A DNA stretch of 64,000 nt from assembly GCA_043809745.1 (NCBI GenBank), contig JBDROU010000067.1, positions 1 through 64,000 on the forward strand. The letters are read 5' to 3'. Under the pieces are notes generated by a model. The model saw nothing but the letters and a program-made list of their open reading frames with translations. It did not search any database and was not told the origin of the DNA. Source of the stretch: JBDROU01 sp043809745 [NCBI: bacterium] (GTDB lineage Bacteria > Elusimicrobiota > JBDRMW01). Shown here piece after piece: positions 42,291 to 50,979 of the stretch (its first letter is position 1; every line of letters starts with the position of its first letter). The position numbers and the translations under genes are program-made.

Positions 42291-44021
42291 TTAAGCATTA
42301 AACTGCAGCTCGTGCAATTTCTTGTATAGTATACTGCTTTGCAGCAAATCCGCATGGCTCCCGTCCTGCATAATTTTACCGCCATCAATCACTATAATTC
42401 TGTCCGCCTTTTTTATCGTTGACAATCGATGAGCAATTACAAATACCGTACGCTTTTTCATCAGCTCTTCAATTGCATTTTGCACAAGTTTTTCCGATTC
42501 CGAATCAAGAGCGCTGGTAGCCTCATCCAGGATAAGTATAGAAGGATTTTTTAATATTGCCCTTGCGATTGCTATTCGTTGACGTTGCCCTCCGGAAAGA
42601 GTTGAACCCTTTTCCCCCACAACACTCTTATAACCTTCGGGCATCTGTTTAATGAACTCATCAGCGTAAGCCAACTTAGCCGCATACTCAATTTCCACGG
42701 GGTCAGGATTATTTTTTGCATAACCTATATTATACTCAATTGTATCATTAAATAATATTACCTCCTGCGAAACAAACCCAATCTGATTTCTCAATGATGC
42801 AAGTTTAACATCAGCAATATTTTGTCCATCGATCTCTATTTTTCCTTTATCCGGATCATAAAACCGCATTAAAAGGTTTACAAGTGTCGTTTTCCCTGCG
42901 CCCGACGGACCAACCAAAGCAATTACTTGACCGTAATCTACTTTCAGATTAATTTTGTCTAAAACCACATTCTCACCTTGATATGAAAAGCTCACATTAT
43001 CAAAAACAATACCCTTTGTAAATTTCTTTAATTCAGTTGATTTAGGATGATCAATTACTTTAGAAACCTCATTTAAAAGCCCGAAAATTCTTTCAGCTCC
43101 GGCAAATGCAAGTTGAATAACAGCATTTGACTGCGAAAATTCCTTTAAGGGCTTGTAAGCGCTTACAGCGGCTCCCAAGAATGCAAAGAATTCACCGGTA
43201 GTCCAAACTCCGTGTATTACATCTCTGCCTCCGTACCAAATAATAAATGAAATAGCTAACGCACCCAGATACTCCATTAGCGGATTCGATAACACATCTG
43301 CTCTGGTATACCTCATTATATTATTAAAGTACTCTTTGTTCTTTATACTGAATCTCTCTATCTCATTTCTCTCCTGTGAAAACGCTTTTACAACAGTATT
43401 GCCGGTGAATGATTCTTCAATCTGGCTGTAAATATCCGCGACACTGCGCTGGCTATGCCTTCCTGCTTTCCTCATTTTATTTCCTAACCAAACTATAGCC
43501 CCAATAGAAATCGGAAGAATTACTAAAACTATTAGCGCAAACTTCCAATGCATATAAAACACGAGTCCGACAAGAGATACGAATATTAAGCTGTTTTTAA
43601 TTACCTGTCCTGGAATTTTTATAAGAGCATTCTGAAGCAGCTGCGTATCATTAGTAATCTTTGCAACCAAATGACCGGTTGGATTCTTTCTAAAAAAATT
43701 CAAATCCATGTATATTATATGACTAAATAGTTCATCCCTTATCTTCTGTATTGTTTTCTGGCCAATATACGCCATGAGGTAATTCTGCAGGTAAAGCAAA
43801 ACATCCTTAAATAAATATAAAATAGGGATTAATACAAGTAAAGTGTACAGCATCTCAATATCCTTTGAAATAAATACGTTATCAACCACATATTTAATCA
43901 AATACATCGAGAATGCTGTTAAACCAGCAACAATTCCCATAGATATTATTGCTGTGAAAAACCTAAACCAATGAGGTTTAAGGTATGAAAATATTCTTTT
44001 TATAATTGTTTTGTTGTTCAA
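42291..44021 (-). CDS. msbA: MsbA-like lipid A/lipid exporter, ABC half-transporter
   Basis: Homodimeric ABC exporter expected to flip lipid A core across the inner membrane. The 576-residue protein has six transmembrane segments (about 15-305) and one ATPase domain with Walker A GPSGAGKTTL (about 367-376), signature LSGGQRQRIAIARAIL, and Walker B LILDEATSALDSE. The assignment to lipid A export rests on its overlap (4 bases) with lpxB; related exporters carry other lipids or drugs. Confidence 0.88.
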   Translation of the reverse strand: MNNKTIIKRIFSYLKPHWFRFFTAIISMGIVAGLTAFSMYLIKYVVDNVFISKDIEMLYTLLVLIPILYLFKDVLLYLQNYLMAYIGQKTIQKIRDELFSHIIYMDLNFFRKNPTGHLVAKITNDTQLLQNALIKIPGQVIKNSLIFVSLVGLVFYMHWKFALIVLVILPISIGAIVWLGNKMRKAGRHSQRSVADIYSQIEESFTGNTVVKAFSQERNEIERFSIKNKEYFNNIMRYTRADVLSNPLMEYLGALAISFIIWYGGRDVIHGVWTTGEFFAFLGAAVSAYKPLKEFSQSNAVIQLAFAGAERIFGLLNEVSKVIDHPKSTELKKFTKGIVFDNVSFSYQGENVVLDKINLKVDYGQVIALVGPSGAGKTTLVNLLMRFYDPDKGKIEIDGQNIADVKLASLRNQIGFVSQEVILFNDTIEYNIGYAKNNPDPVEIEYAAKLAYADEFIKQMPEGYKSVVGEKGSTLSGGQRQRIAIARAILKNPSILILDEATSALDSESEKLVQNAIEELMKKRTVFVIAHRLSTIKKADRIIVIDGGKIMQDGSHADLLQSSILYKKLHELQFNA

Positions 44022-45133
44022 TTAATGCTTATCTCCTTAACAATCTTTTTTGCCAGATTGCCATAAATATCACCTGCCCCGAATAATTTTTTAATGCCGG
44101 AAAAGTCTTTCTTCATCTGAGTAAGTTTTTCTGGATTATTAAGATATTCCAGCGTTGTATTAAGAAGATTTCGCTGATTAAAATTACCTTGAATCAACTC
44201 GGGCATAATTTTTTTGTCTGCTATTATATTCGGCATTGCTATATATTTTACTTTTACCATCATCTTAGCAATAAAATAATTAATTATTTTGGTCCTATAA
44301 AAAGAAATTGTAGGAATTCCCAAAAAAGCATTTTCAATTGTAGCTGTACCGGAGCAAGACCAGGCCAAAGTTAATTCCGACCTTTTTTCATAGTGTTTTT
44401 CCCTTACTTGTTCAATATCAATTCTACAATTCTTAATCAGGTGATTTATCATTGAATCAGATGAATTTGCGCTCAAAAATAGCTGGAATCCTATATTGGG
44501 AAAAACATCTTTTAACATTTTAGCGGTCTCCAACAAAACCGGGAGGTGTTGGTTGAGTTCACCAATCCTGCTGCCAGGCATAAGTCCGATAGTTATTTTT
44601 TCCACATTTTTATTATAGCCGTCTTTTTTTTCTGGTATTAATTGCAATAACGGGTGGCCTATATATTCCACAGGAACACCTTCTTTTCTATATATTGCTT
44701 CCTCAAATGGAAATATCACAAACATCTTTTTGATGCATTTTTTTATCTGATGAATTCTATAATACCTTGTAGCCCATATCTGGGGACTCACAAAATATAT
44801 TACAGGTATATCAAGTTTTGCAGCATTGCGAGCCAAGTGTATATTGAACCCGTAATAATCAATAACAATTAAAAGCGAAATTTTTTTTTCCGCTAAGGTT
44901 TGAGAAGCTTTACTTAACAAGCGCTTCATTAAAAATATATTTTTTACCGGTTCCAAAAAACCCATTAACGAGACTCCAACTAAATCATATAGAAAGAAGT
45001 CTGCAGCAGAACGAATATGATCCCCGCCGATGGCATTAACTGTTGTATCGGGTCTTTCTTTTTTTATAGCATTTATTAACAAACCACCGTAAGTATCTCC
45101 AGAATAATCACCTGCACTCACAAAAATAGACAT
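44018..45133 (-). CDS. lpxB: Lipid-A-disaccharide synthase
   Basis: GT19 enzyme that joins UDP-diacylglucosamine to lipid X to form the disaccharide. The 371-residue protein has SAGDYSGDTYGG at the N-terminus, FYLYDLVGVSLMGFLEP-like region near 50, YFVSPQIWATRYYRI (about 113-127), GLMPGSRIGELNQHLP (about 178-193), and SCSGTATIENAFLGIP (about 258-273). AAAGGA precedes the ATG. Membrane-peripheral in the cytoplasm. Confidence 0.94.
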   Translation of the reverse strand: MSIFVSAGDYSGDTYGGLLINAIKKERPDTTVNAIGGDHIRSAADFFLYDLVGVSLMGFLEPVKNIFLMKRLLSKASQTLAEKKISLLIVIDYYGFNIHLARNAAKLDIPVIYFVSPQIWATRYYRIHQIKKCIKKMFVIFPFEEAIYRKEGVPVEYIGHPLLQLIPEKKDGYNKNVEKITIGLMPGSRIGELNQHLPVLLETAKMLKDVFPNIGFQLFLSANSSDSMINHLIKNCRIDIEQVREKHYEKRSELTLAWSCSGTATIENAFLGIPTISFYRTKIINYFIAKMMVKVKYIAMPNIIADKKIMPELIQGNFNQRNLLNTTLEYLNNPEKLTQMKKDFSGIKKLFGAGDIYGNLAKKIVKEISIN

Positions 45134-45134
45134 C

Positions 45135-46073
45135 TTATCCTTTATTGATCTGTTTATTCGTCAGCTTCAATACTTCCCATGCTAACTCAAGCGCATCCCT
45201 GCCATGCGTTCCTGCTACAAGCGGTTTTCTACCTGTTTCGCAGCAATTAATAAAATGTTCTAATTCCATCCTTAATGGTTCAATTTTTGCCAGTCTTGGT
45301 TTTTTTATCTTCACATCAGAAAGGCTTTTTATTTTCGAATTCCCTTTAAGATATATTTTTACGGAAGGTTTTGCGCAATCAATAGATACATAGGATTCTT
45401 CCTGAAAAATTCTTATTCTTCTGTACGGTTTAAAAGTTATGCGGCTTGCAGAAAGATCAGCAACGGCTCCGTTCTTAAACCTTAATCTTACCTTTGCTAT
45501 ATCCTCAAAATCGGTCAATAGTTTTCCAGCCAGCGCTTCCACTGAAACTATTTCAGATTGTATCAAAAATAAAACTATATCCAGATCATGTATCATTAAA
45601 TCCAACACTACCCCAACCGAAGTTGCTCTAGCATGAAAAGGACCAAGCCTGTTTACCTCAATTAATATTGGCTTTGAAATATGTTTTTGTGCTTCAATAA
45701 TTGCAGGATTGAATCTTTCCACATGTCCGATTTGAAGGGTTAAACTCTCTTTCTGCGCTATCTCGATTAGGTCTTCAGCTTCTTGAACTGTTGTTGTAAA
45801 TGGCTTTTCTACCAAACAGTGAATTTTATTACCAAGCAATATCTTGGCTACAGCATAATGAAGAGGCGTCGGTAAAGATACAATACATGCATCAACATTT
45901 CCTAAAACATCAGAAATAGTTGTGCTGAATTTACATTTAAATTGATTTGCTAGTTTTTCTATCGCAGGATTAATATCTACAAGATACTCAAACTTAACAT
46001 CAGGCAGGCTGCTTAATATGCGAGCATGATGCTTGCCTAAACTTCCAACCCCAATAACCGCACACTTAAGCAT
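45135..46073 (-). CDS. Gfo/Idh/MocA family oxidoreductase, possible UDP-GlcNAc 3-dehydrogenase (GnnA-like)
   Basis: NAD-dependent oxidoreductase of 312 residues. It has the Rossmann motif VIGVGSLGKHHARIL (about 6-20), the EKPFTTT catalytic Lys motif (about 92-98) and a second domain with DLMIHDLDIVLFL. The start is set at ATG 46073, one base after lpxI, with GAGGT about 5 bases upstream; the longer reading to 46100 lies inside lpxI. In Acidithiobacillus a similar gene, gnnA, lies between lpxA and lpxB and helps make the 3-amino sugar for lipid A. The partner aminotransferase gnnB is not seen here, so the function stays open. Confidence 0.82.
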   Translation of the reverse strand: MLKCAVIGVGSLGKHHARILSSLPDVKFEYLVDINPAIEKLANQFKCKFSTTISDVLGNVDACIVSLPTPLHYAVAKILLGNKIHCLVEKPFTTTVQEAEDLIEIAQKESLTLQIGHVERFNPAIIEAQKHISKPILIEVNRLGPFHARATSVGVVLDLMIHDLDIVLFLIQSEIVSVEALAGKLLTDFEDIAKVRLRFKNGAVADLSASRITFKPYRRIRIFQEESYVSIDCAKPSVKIYLKGNSKIKSLSDVKIKKPRLAKIEPLRMELEHFINCCETGRKPLVAGTHGRDALELAWEVLKLTNKQINKG

Positions 46074-46074
46074 A

Positions 46075-46914
46075 CTAGACCTCTTTATCCGATACCCCAT
46101 AAATACAGATTTTGTGTTTATCGGCTTTTTTAATCATTTCCTCTTTTTCCAAAAATAAGGTCTTAAAAGCATCGAATGCCAAAACACGCCCGCCAATTTT
46201 AATCATCGAATCAAGTGTTCTTAAACCTAATACCGGCACATCAAATCTAAGATCCTGATTAGGCTTAGAGACCTTCATAACCACAACCTGGCTCGGTTCA
46301 TTAGATTTGACAATATGTGATCCGGCCCTTATTATACATTCATCAGTACCTTCAATTGCTTCTAACGCCAGGACAGCCCTATCCTTTACTACTATAGTTT
46401 GGCCTATATCAAGCCCTGCAAGTTGTTTAGCAATCCTGAAGCCAAATGCAATATCTGACAGCTCGTCTTTAGTTGGTTTTGAATTATTTATTATACCTGA
46501 TCCCGGGAAATAATCCTTTAGATAAATCGTCGAGGGTAGAAGATCAATTCCCTCTTTCTTAAACTCATCCGCGACAGCTCTAAGTATAGAATCAGCTCTC
46601 TTATCTTTTGAATTTCGTAATATTCTCAAAGCAGTTGTATCAAGGAACAGTCCATAATACAACTTTTTGTGTTTAACCTGGCCGGCCATTACCACCTGCT
46701 TGATTTCTTCTTTTTTAAGTATCCTGATTGTTTTTCCTATACTGCCAATCGGCGACCAGTATAGTTTATCCACGTGTTTTTCCAAATCCGGATCAGCCTC
46801 ACCTTCAAGCGCCACCGCAACTACCTCGTGCCCTTTCTCTCTGGCACACTTTGCAAAATGATAAGGAAATTTTCCATTACCAGCAATCAAACCTAATTTC
46901 TTTGTAAAACTCAT
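46075..46914 (-). CDS. lpxI: UDP-2,3-diacylglucosamine diphosphatase LpxI
   Basis: Hydrolyses UDP-2,3-diacylglucosamine to lipid X, replacing LpxH. The protein (279 residues from ATG 46914) belongs to the DUF1009 family: KLGLIAGNGKFPYHFAK (about 6-22), the VVMAGQVKHKKLY segment (about 75-87), and FGFRIAKQLAGLDIGQTIVVKD (in two parts) near 165-190. A TTG six bases earlier is an alternative start. It is flanked by lpxA (6 bases) and the Gfo/Idh gene. The LpxI type is frequent outside the gamma- and betaproteobacteria. Confidence 0.92.
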   Translation of the reverse strand: MSFTKKLGLIAGNGKFPYHFAKCAREKGHEVVAVALEGEADPDLEKHVDKLYWSPIGSIGKTIRILKKEEIKQVVMAGQVKHKKLYYGLFLDTTALRILRNSKDKRADSILRAVADEFKKEGIDLLPSTIYLKDYFPGSGIINNSKPTKDELSDIAFGFRIAKQLAGLDIGQTIVVKDRAVLALEAIEGTDECIIRAGSHIVKSNEPSQVVVMKVSKPNQDLRFDVPVLGLRTLDSMIKIGGRVLAFDAFKTLFLEKEEMIKKADKHKICIYGVSDKEV

Positions 46915-46920
46915 ATTCAA

Positions 46921-47724
46921 TTATACCAATTGTTCTTGATCCACTGACATATTCTTAGTTCTAGCGGAGCAAATGCCTCTTTTTGAGTTCTCAACAAAAC
47001 AAATCATTTCTTGAACCTCTTCAATCTGATCATACTTCCTGAGCAGTAGAATAGATTCGTTTATAGGTCTGTCTGAAAGAAAAAGAGTTCTATAAGCATT
47101 CTTGATTGCTTGTACTTTAGAGTTAGTAAGCTTCTTTCTCTTAAGTCCGATTATGTTGATACCGACAAGCTTCATTCGATCGCCTGATCCAAGTACGTAC
47201 GGCGGTACATCCAGAGGGATCATTGAACCGGCGCCAATCATAGCGGATCTTCCTATATGAACAAACTGATGCACACCAACAAGCCCGCCCAGTATAACAT
47301 CATCATCGACACGGACATGACCGGCAAGGGCAACACTGTTAGCCAGAATAACCTGGTTGCCAATTATGCAGTCGTGAGCCACATGAGAATACGCCATAAA
47401 TAAACAACGTGCACCAATTTTTGTTACTCCCGAAGAAGCTGTACCTCTATTCAAAGTTGCAAATTCTCGTATAATCGTATTATCACCTACAATCAACTTT
47501 GTTTCTTCATCATTATATTTCAAATCCTGAGGCGCGCATCCAACAGAAGCTCCAGAGAATATTCTGCAACCACTTCCAATTTCTGAATATTCAATAACCG
47601 CATGTGGATGCACAACTACATTTGATTTTATTATTGTTTTTGGACCGATTACCGCATATGGACCAATTTCTGCTGACGGATCTATCTGGACGGATTTATC
47701 TATTATTGCTGTGGAATGAATCAT
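46921..47724 (-). CDS. lpxA: Acyl-ACP--UDP-N-acetylglucosamine O-acyltransferase
   Basis: First lipid A step, transferring a 3-hydroxyacyl chain to UDP-GlcNAc (or UDP-GlcNAc3N). The 267-residue protein is a left-handed beta-helix of hexapeptide repeats from IHSTAIIDKSV onward. It has the catalytic His in MAYSHVAHDCIIGN (about 118-131) and the C-terminal helical domain with NIIGLKRK. AAGGG lies 6 bases before the ATG. The acyl length is set by residues I cannot evaluate by eye. Confidence 0.94.
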   Translation of the reverse strand: MIHSTAIIDKSVQIDPSAEIGPYAVIGPKTIIKSNVVVHPHAVIEYSEIGSGCRIFSGASVGCAPQDLKYNDEETKLIVGDNTIIREFATLNRGTASSGVTKIGARCLFMAYSHVAHDCIIGNQVILANSVALAGHVRVDDDVILGGLVGVHQFVHIGRSAMIGAGSMIPLDVPPYVLGSGDRMKLVGINIIGLKRKKLTNSKVQAIKNAYRTLFLSDRPINESILLLRKYDQIEEVQEMICFVENSKRGICSARTKNMSVDQEQLV

Positions 47725-47735
47725 GATATCCCTTT

Positions 47736-48203
47736 CTACTGACTTTTATCTGTAAGCACAAACATGAATTCAGCTTCCGTAACTAATTCTTCATTTACAA
47801 AAGCTTCACCTCTAATCTTCCCGCCCCTCTCCCTGGCTCTTAAAACATCAACTCTTAACTCCAAAATATCCCCAGGAAACACCGGCTTTCTGAACTTAGC
47901 ATTATTTATTGACATAAAAAAAGCTAATTTATCACTTAACTCTGGATGGGATAAGAATAAAACACATGATGTTTGCGCTAATGCTTCTATTATTAACACT
48001 CCCGGCATTATAGGATAACCGGGAAAATGACCTCTGAAAAAATCCTCTTTCCCGCTTAAATGCTTATATCCCACTGCCTTTTTTGATTCTTCTATAACCT
48101 TTACTTGATCAATCATCAGCATCGGATCCCGGTGAGGAATTATGCTGATAATTTCCTCCACCTCTAATATTCTTCCAACAATAGATTGTTCTTGCTTTTG
48201 CAC
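47736..48203 (-). CDS. fabZ: 3-hydroxyacyl-[acyl-carrier-protein] dehydratase
   Basis: Dehydrates 3-hydroxyacyl-ACP and competes with LpxA and LpxD for 3-hydroxyacyl substrates, which explains its place in the lpx operon. The 155-residue protein has IPHRDPMLMID (about 23-33), the catalytic His in GHFPGYPIMPGVLIIEALAQ (about 58-77) and RKPVFPGDILEL. The start is GTG at 48201-48203 with GGGGAT about 8 bases upstream. It is separate from lpxC, in contrast to the fused LpxC-FabZ of some phyla. Confidence 0.94.
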   Translation of the reverse strand: MQKQEQSIVGRILEVEEIISIIPHRDPMLMIDQVKVIEESKKAVGYKHLSGKEDFFRGHFPGYPIMPGVLIIEALAQTSCVLFLSHPELSDKLAFFMSINNAKFRKPVFPGDILELRVDVLRARERGGKIRGEAFVNEELVTEAEFMFVLTDKSQ

Positions 48204-48254
48204 AGATATATCCCCCTATTAATTAGTTATTATTTTCCGAATCTGTTATTTATC

Positions 48255-49103
48255 CTATCCTGAAACCTGATACTTTTGAAATATAGCCTTTACGAAATTA
48301 ATGTTATGCTCATGCCCCGGCCTGACAGCCTTTATATGAGCTTTTATTGGCCTGCCCAACAAATAAAGATCTCCCATTAAATCCAGAATCTTATGCCGGA
48401 TGAACTCATCCTGATACCTTAAGCCATTATTTTTGGAATAGATTTTATCCATTCCTATAACAACCGCGTTGTCTAATGACCCGCCTTTGGCAAGGCCGCT
48501 CTTTTTAAGAGTCTCTATCTCATAATCAAAGCAAAATGTCCTTGCGTTTGACAGCTGTTCGATAAATGTCTTCTCATCCACATTAATTTCAAAACGCTGA
48601 GATTTTATAAATGGATGATTGTAGATAATCTCTGCTTCTATCTTTAAGCCATCAAATTTATTTGCAGTAATAACAGTATCTCCGTTTTTATAATGAACCT
48701 CTTTATCAATAACCAGGTAGTCTTTTTCTACCTCTTGATCAACAATGCCGGCTTCTTGAATTATATTAACAAAAGAAGCGGCGCTTCCATCAGCAACCGG
48801 CGGTTCATTCCCATCTATATGAATCTCGATATTATCGATTCCCATTCCGTAAAAAGCCGCAAGCAGATGTTCAACAGTATGAATATGAACGGTATCATTT
48901 CCAATTGTTGTCCCTCTCATAATCCCTATTACGTTTTCATAAGTAGCAAGTATAGGCGCGGCTTCGGGAAAATCCTCCCTGAAAAAACGAATACCATAAT
49001 TTGCGGGAGACGGTTTTAACGTAATCCTGGTTATATTGCCGGTATGCAATCCAATTCCTTTGAAAAAAATATTTTTTGCGATTGTTTTCTGTGTATCACT
49101 CAC
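48255..49103 (-). CDS. lpxC: UDP-3-O-acyl-N-acetylglucosamine deacetylase
   Basis: Zinc amidase that commits the pathway to lipid A. With the GTG start at 49103 (282 residues, AGGAG about 6 bases upstream) the first zinc His falls at residue 79 (HTVEHLL), as in the E. coli enzyme. [16 protein letters not shown] carries the other ligands and GHEHN the catalytic His. A GTG two codons earlier is an alternative. It overlaps the end of lpxD by 8 bases. Confidence 0.94.
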   Translation of the reverse strand: MSDTQKTIAKNIFFKGIGLHTGNITRITLKPSPANYGIRFFREDFPEAAPILATYENVIGIMRGTTIGNDTVHIHTVEHLLAAFYGMGIDNIEIHIDGNEPPVADGSAASFVNIIQEAGIVDQEVEKDYLVIDKEVHYKNGDTVITANKFDGLKIEAEIIYNHPFIKSQRFEINVDEKTFIEQLSNARTFCFDYEIETLKKSGLAKGGSLDNAVVIGMDKIYSKNNGLRYQDEFIRHKILDLMGDLYLLGRPIKAHIKAVRPGHEHNINFVKAIFQKYQVSG

Positions 49104-50133
49104 GATCACTCCTGCTTAATCTATTTATTATTTTTGGCAGTTTATACGTGGCTGCGATTATTTTCATCATCTCCCTGTGAGGCCTTGCAGGAAATCCGGA
49201 TACCATTGAATCCGATGGAATATCCCCAATAATGCCGGATCTTGCTCCGGCCACTACTCTATCTCCGATATTTAAATGGCCGGCTACACCAGCCTGCCCC
49301 GCTAATGTGACATTATTTCCTACCTTTGTTGACCCGGAGATTCCTACCAATGCTACTATAACGCAATTTTTGCCGATAGTTACATTATGAGCTATATGAA
49401 CCAGATTGTCTATTTTGGTGCCAGCACCTATACGCGTTTTACCTATCGTTGCCCTGTCGATAACCGAATTTGCTCCAACCTCAACATCATCTTCAATATA
49501 AACAATGCCAACCTGAGGTATCTTTACTTGAACACCTTTTTCTTCAGCATAACCAAAACCATCAGATCCTATAACAACACCGCTCTGCAAGATTATATTA
49601 TTTTCAAGAATACATCCATTCCCAATTACAACATTCGGGTATAAAATACAGTTTTTCCCAATCTTTGCATTGCTGCCGATAAATACACGCGGGTAGATTA
49701 CCGTTCCGGTTCCAATCCCAACTCCTGCCTCAATAACACTAAAATCACCGACGCTGATGCCATCTGCCAGTTCAGCTCCCTCTGAAATACTTGCTTTTTT
49801 TGAGATACCGCTGATACTAACTTTGGTATCTTGTAATTTCAGCAACTTACTCAATGCAATTTGAGGATTTTTTACAACCAAAAACACTTTTTTAAGGTTA
49901 TCCAACTCTTTCTTAGGAATGTTATTAAATAATTTTTCCGCTATTAGAACGACCAACGCTTTTGTACAACCCAGATTCTTAAGATATTTGGGATTTGACA
50001 AAAATGTTAACTCCTTCTCATTTGCCTCATCCAGCGTATTAACATTCTCTACAGTTAGCTTATCTATAGAAAAATCTATTTTCGCTGCATCTATCCTTCC
50101 TTCTACAATTTGGCAAATTTCAGCTAATTTCAT
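49096..50133 (-). CDS. lpxD: UDP-3-O-(3-hydroxyacyl)glucosamine N-acyltransferase
   Basis: Adds the amide-linked hydroxyacyl chain. The 345-residue protein has the N-terminal uridine-binding domain (about 1-100, with [13 protein letters not shown]), hexapeptide repeats from about 110 to 310, the catalytic His region in [16 protein letters not shown] (about 235-250), and the C-terminal [12 protein letters not shown]. Follows ompH by 14 bases. Confidence 0.94.
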   Translation of the reverse strand: MKLAEICQIVEGRIDAAKIDFSIDKLTVENVNTLDEANEKELTFLSNPKYLKNLGCTKALVVLIAEKLFNNIPKKELDNLKKVFLVVKNPQIALSKLLKLQDTKVSISGISKKASISEGAELADGISVGDFSVIEAGVGIGTGTVIYPRVFIGSNAKIGKNCILYPNVVIGNGCILENNIILQSGVVIGSDGFGYAEEKGVQVKIPQVGIVYIEDDVEVGANSVIDRATIGKTRIGAGTKIDNLVHIAHNVTIGKNCVIVALVGISGSTKVGNNVTLAGQAGVAGHLNIGDRVVAGARSGIIGDIPSDSMVSGFPARPHREMMKIIAATYKLPKIINRLSRSDRE

Positions 50134-50147
50134 TTAAAACCAACCCT

Positions 50148-50909
50148 CTATTTTTTCCCGGAAAGACGATCTACTAACTTTTGAGTTAAATCAATATTCG
50201 GCTTCCCATATAAAACATTATTTTTGTCAACAATAATCTCTATACCTTCTTCACCAGCTAATTCCTGAAGAACAACATATATCTTCCCCATAACCTGCTG
50301 ACGAAATGAAATATGCAATTCCTGAATCTCTATATTAGATTCCTCTTTCAAATTAGCTAATTCTCCTGATTTCTCTTCCAACTCTTTTTTCTTCTCTTCC
50401 AGTACTTTTGGATCAACTATTACTGATGCGGTTGAGGTGCTTTTATCAACTTCTTGAGAAACTGCTTTATCTTGGTTTTGTTTTTCAATAATGGCTGATT
50501 CATCATCCTGATTCGCTTCAATTTCTGCTTCAATATCCTGCGCAGTTTCAGCAGTTTGCGTTGATTCTGTTAAGATAAATCCATCCATTGACGGTTCAGG
50601 TTGAGTCTTTTTTTCCTCTTGCCTGTTTGTTACTCGTGAGGCATCAATCTCAGCTTGAAGTTTTGCAACTTCCTCTTCTTTAAGCTTTAGCTTCTCTTCA
50701 ATCTCACCCACTTTTTTTTCGAATTCCTTTTGTTTGCGCTGCGTTTCTGGAAAGTTGTCTAGTACTTTTGACATATCAACTATGGCAAATGTATTAGTTG
50801 CTGCTCCGTCACTGCTAAGAGTCTTTGTAAGAGGAATTTCAACCGCATATAAAGCAAATGGAAATACTAATAGTATTATACTTAGAATCAAACGATTTTT
50901 AATAAACAT
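50148..50909 (-). CDS. OmpH/Skp family periplasmic chaperone with an acidic insertion
   Basis: Periplasmic chaperone for unfolded outer-membrane proteins. With the ATG at 50909 the protein has 253 residues, clearly longer than usual Skp (about 160-180). A signal peptide ending near ALYA is followed by FAIVDMSKVLDNFPETQ, a coiled-coil hairpin and the C-terminal YVVLQELAGEEGIEIIVDKN. The extra length is a Gln-, Glu-, Ser- and Thr-rich stretch of about 75 residues between the arms of the coiled coil (about 80-155). A start four codons earlier is possible, but GGGGGA best fits the chosen ATG. Placed between bamA and lpxD, as usual. Confidence 0.88.
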   Translation of the reverse strand: MFIKNRLILSIILLVFPFALYAVEIPLTKTLSSDGAATNTFAIVDMSKVLDNFPETQRKQKEFEKKVGEIEEKLKLKEEEVAKLQAEIDASRVTNRQEEKKTQPEPSMDGFILTESTQTAETAQDIEAEIEANQDDESAIIEKQNQDKAVSQEVDKSTSTASVIVDPKVLEEKKKELEEKSGELANLKEESNIEIQELHISFRQQVMGKIYVVLQELAGEEGIEIIVDKNNVLYGKPNIDLTQKLVDRLSGKK

Positions 50910-50979
50910 AATTTCCCCCATATACTTTTTTGGTTATAAGCTGCTATAATAGTTAAGATTGTATTTATTTATAGCAAAT

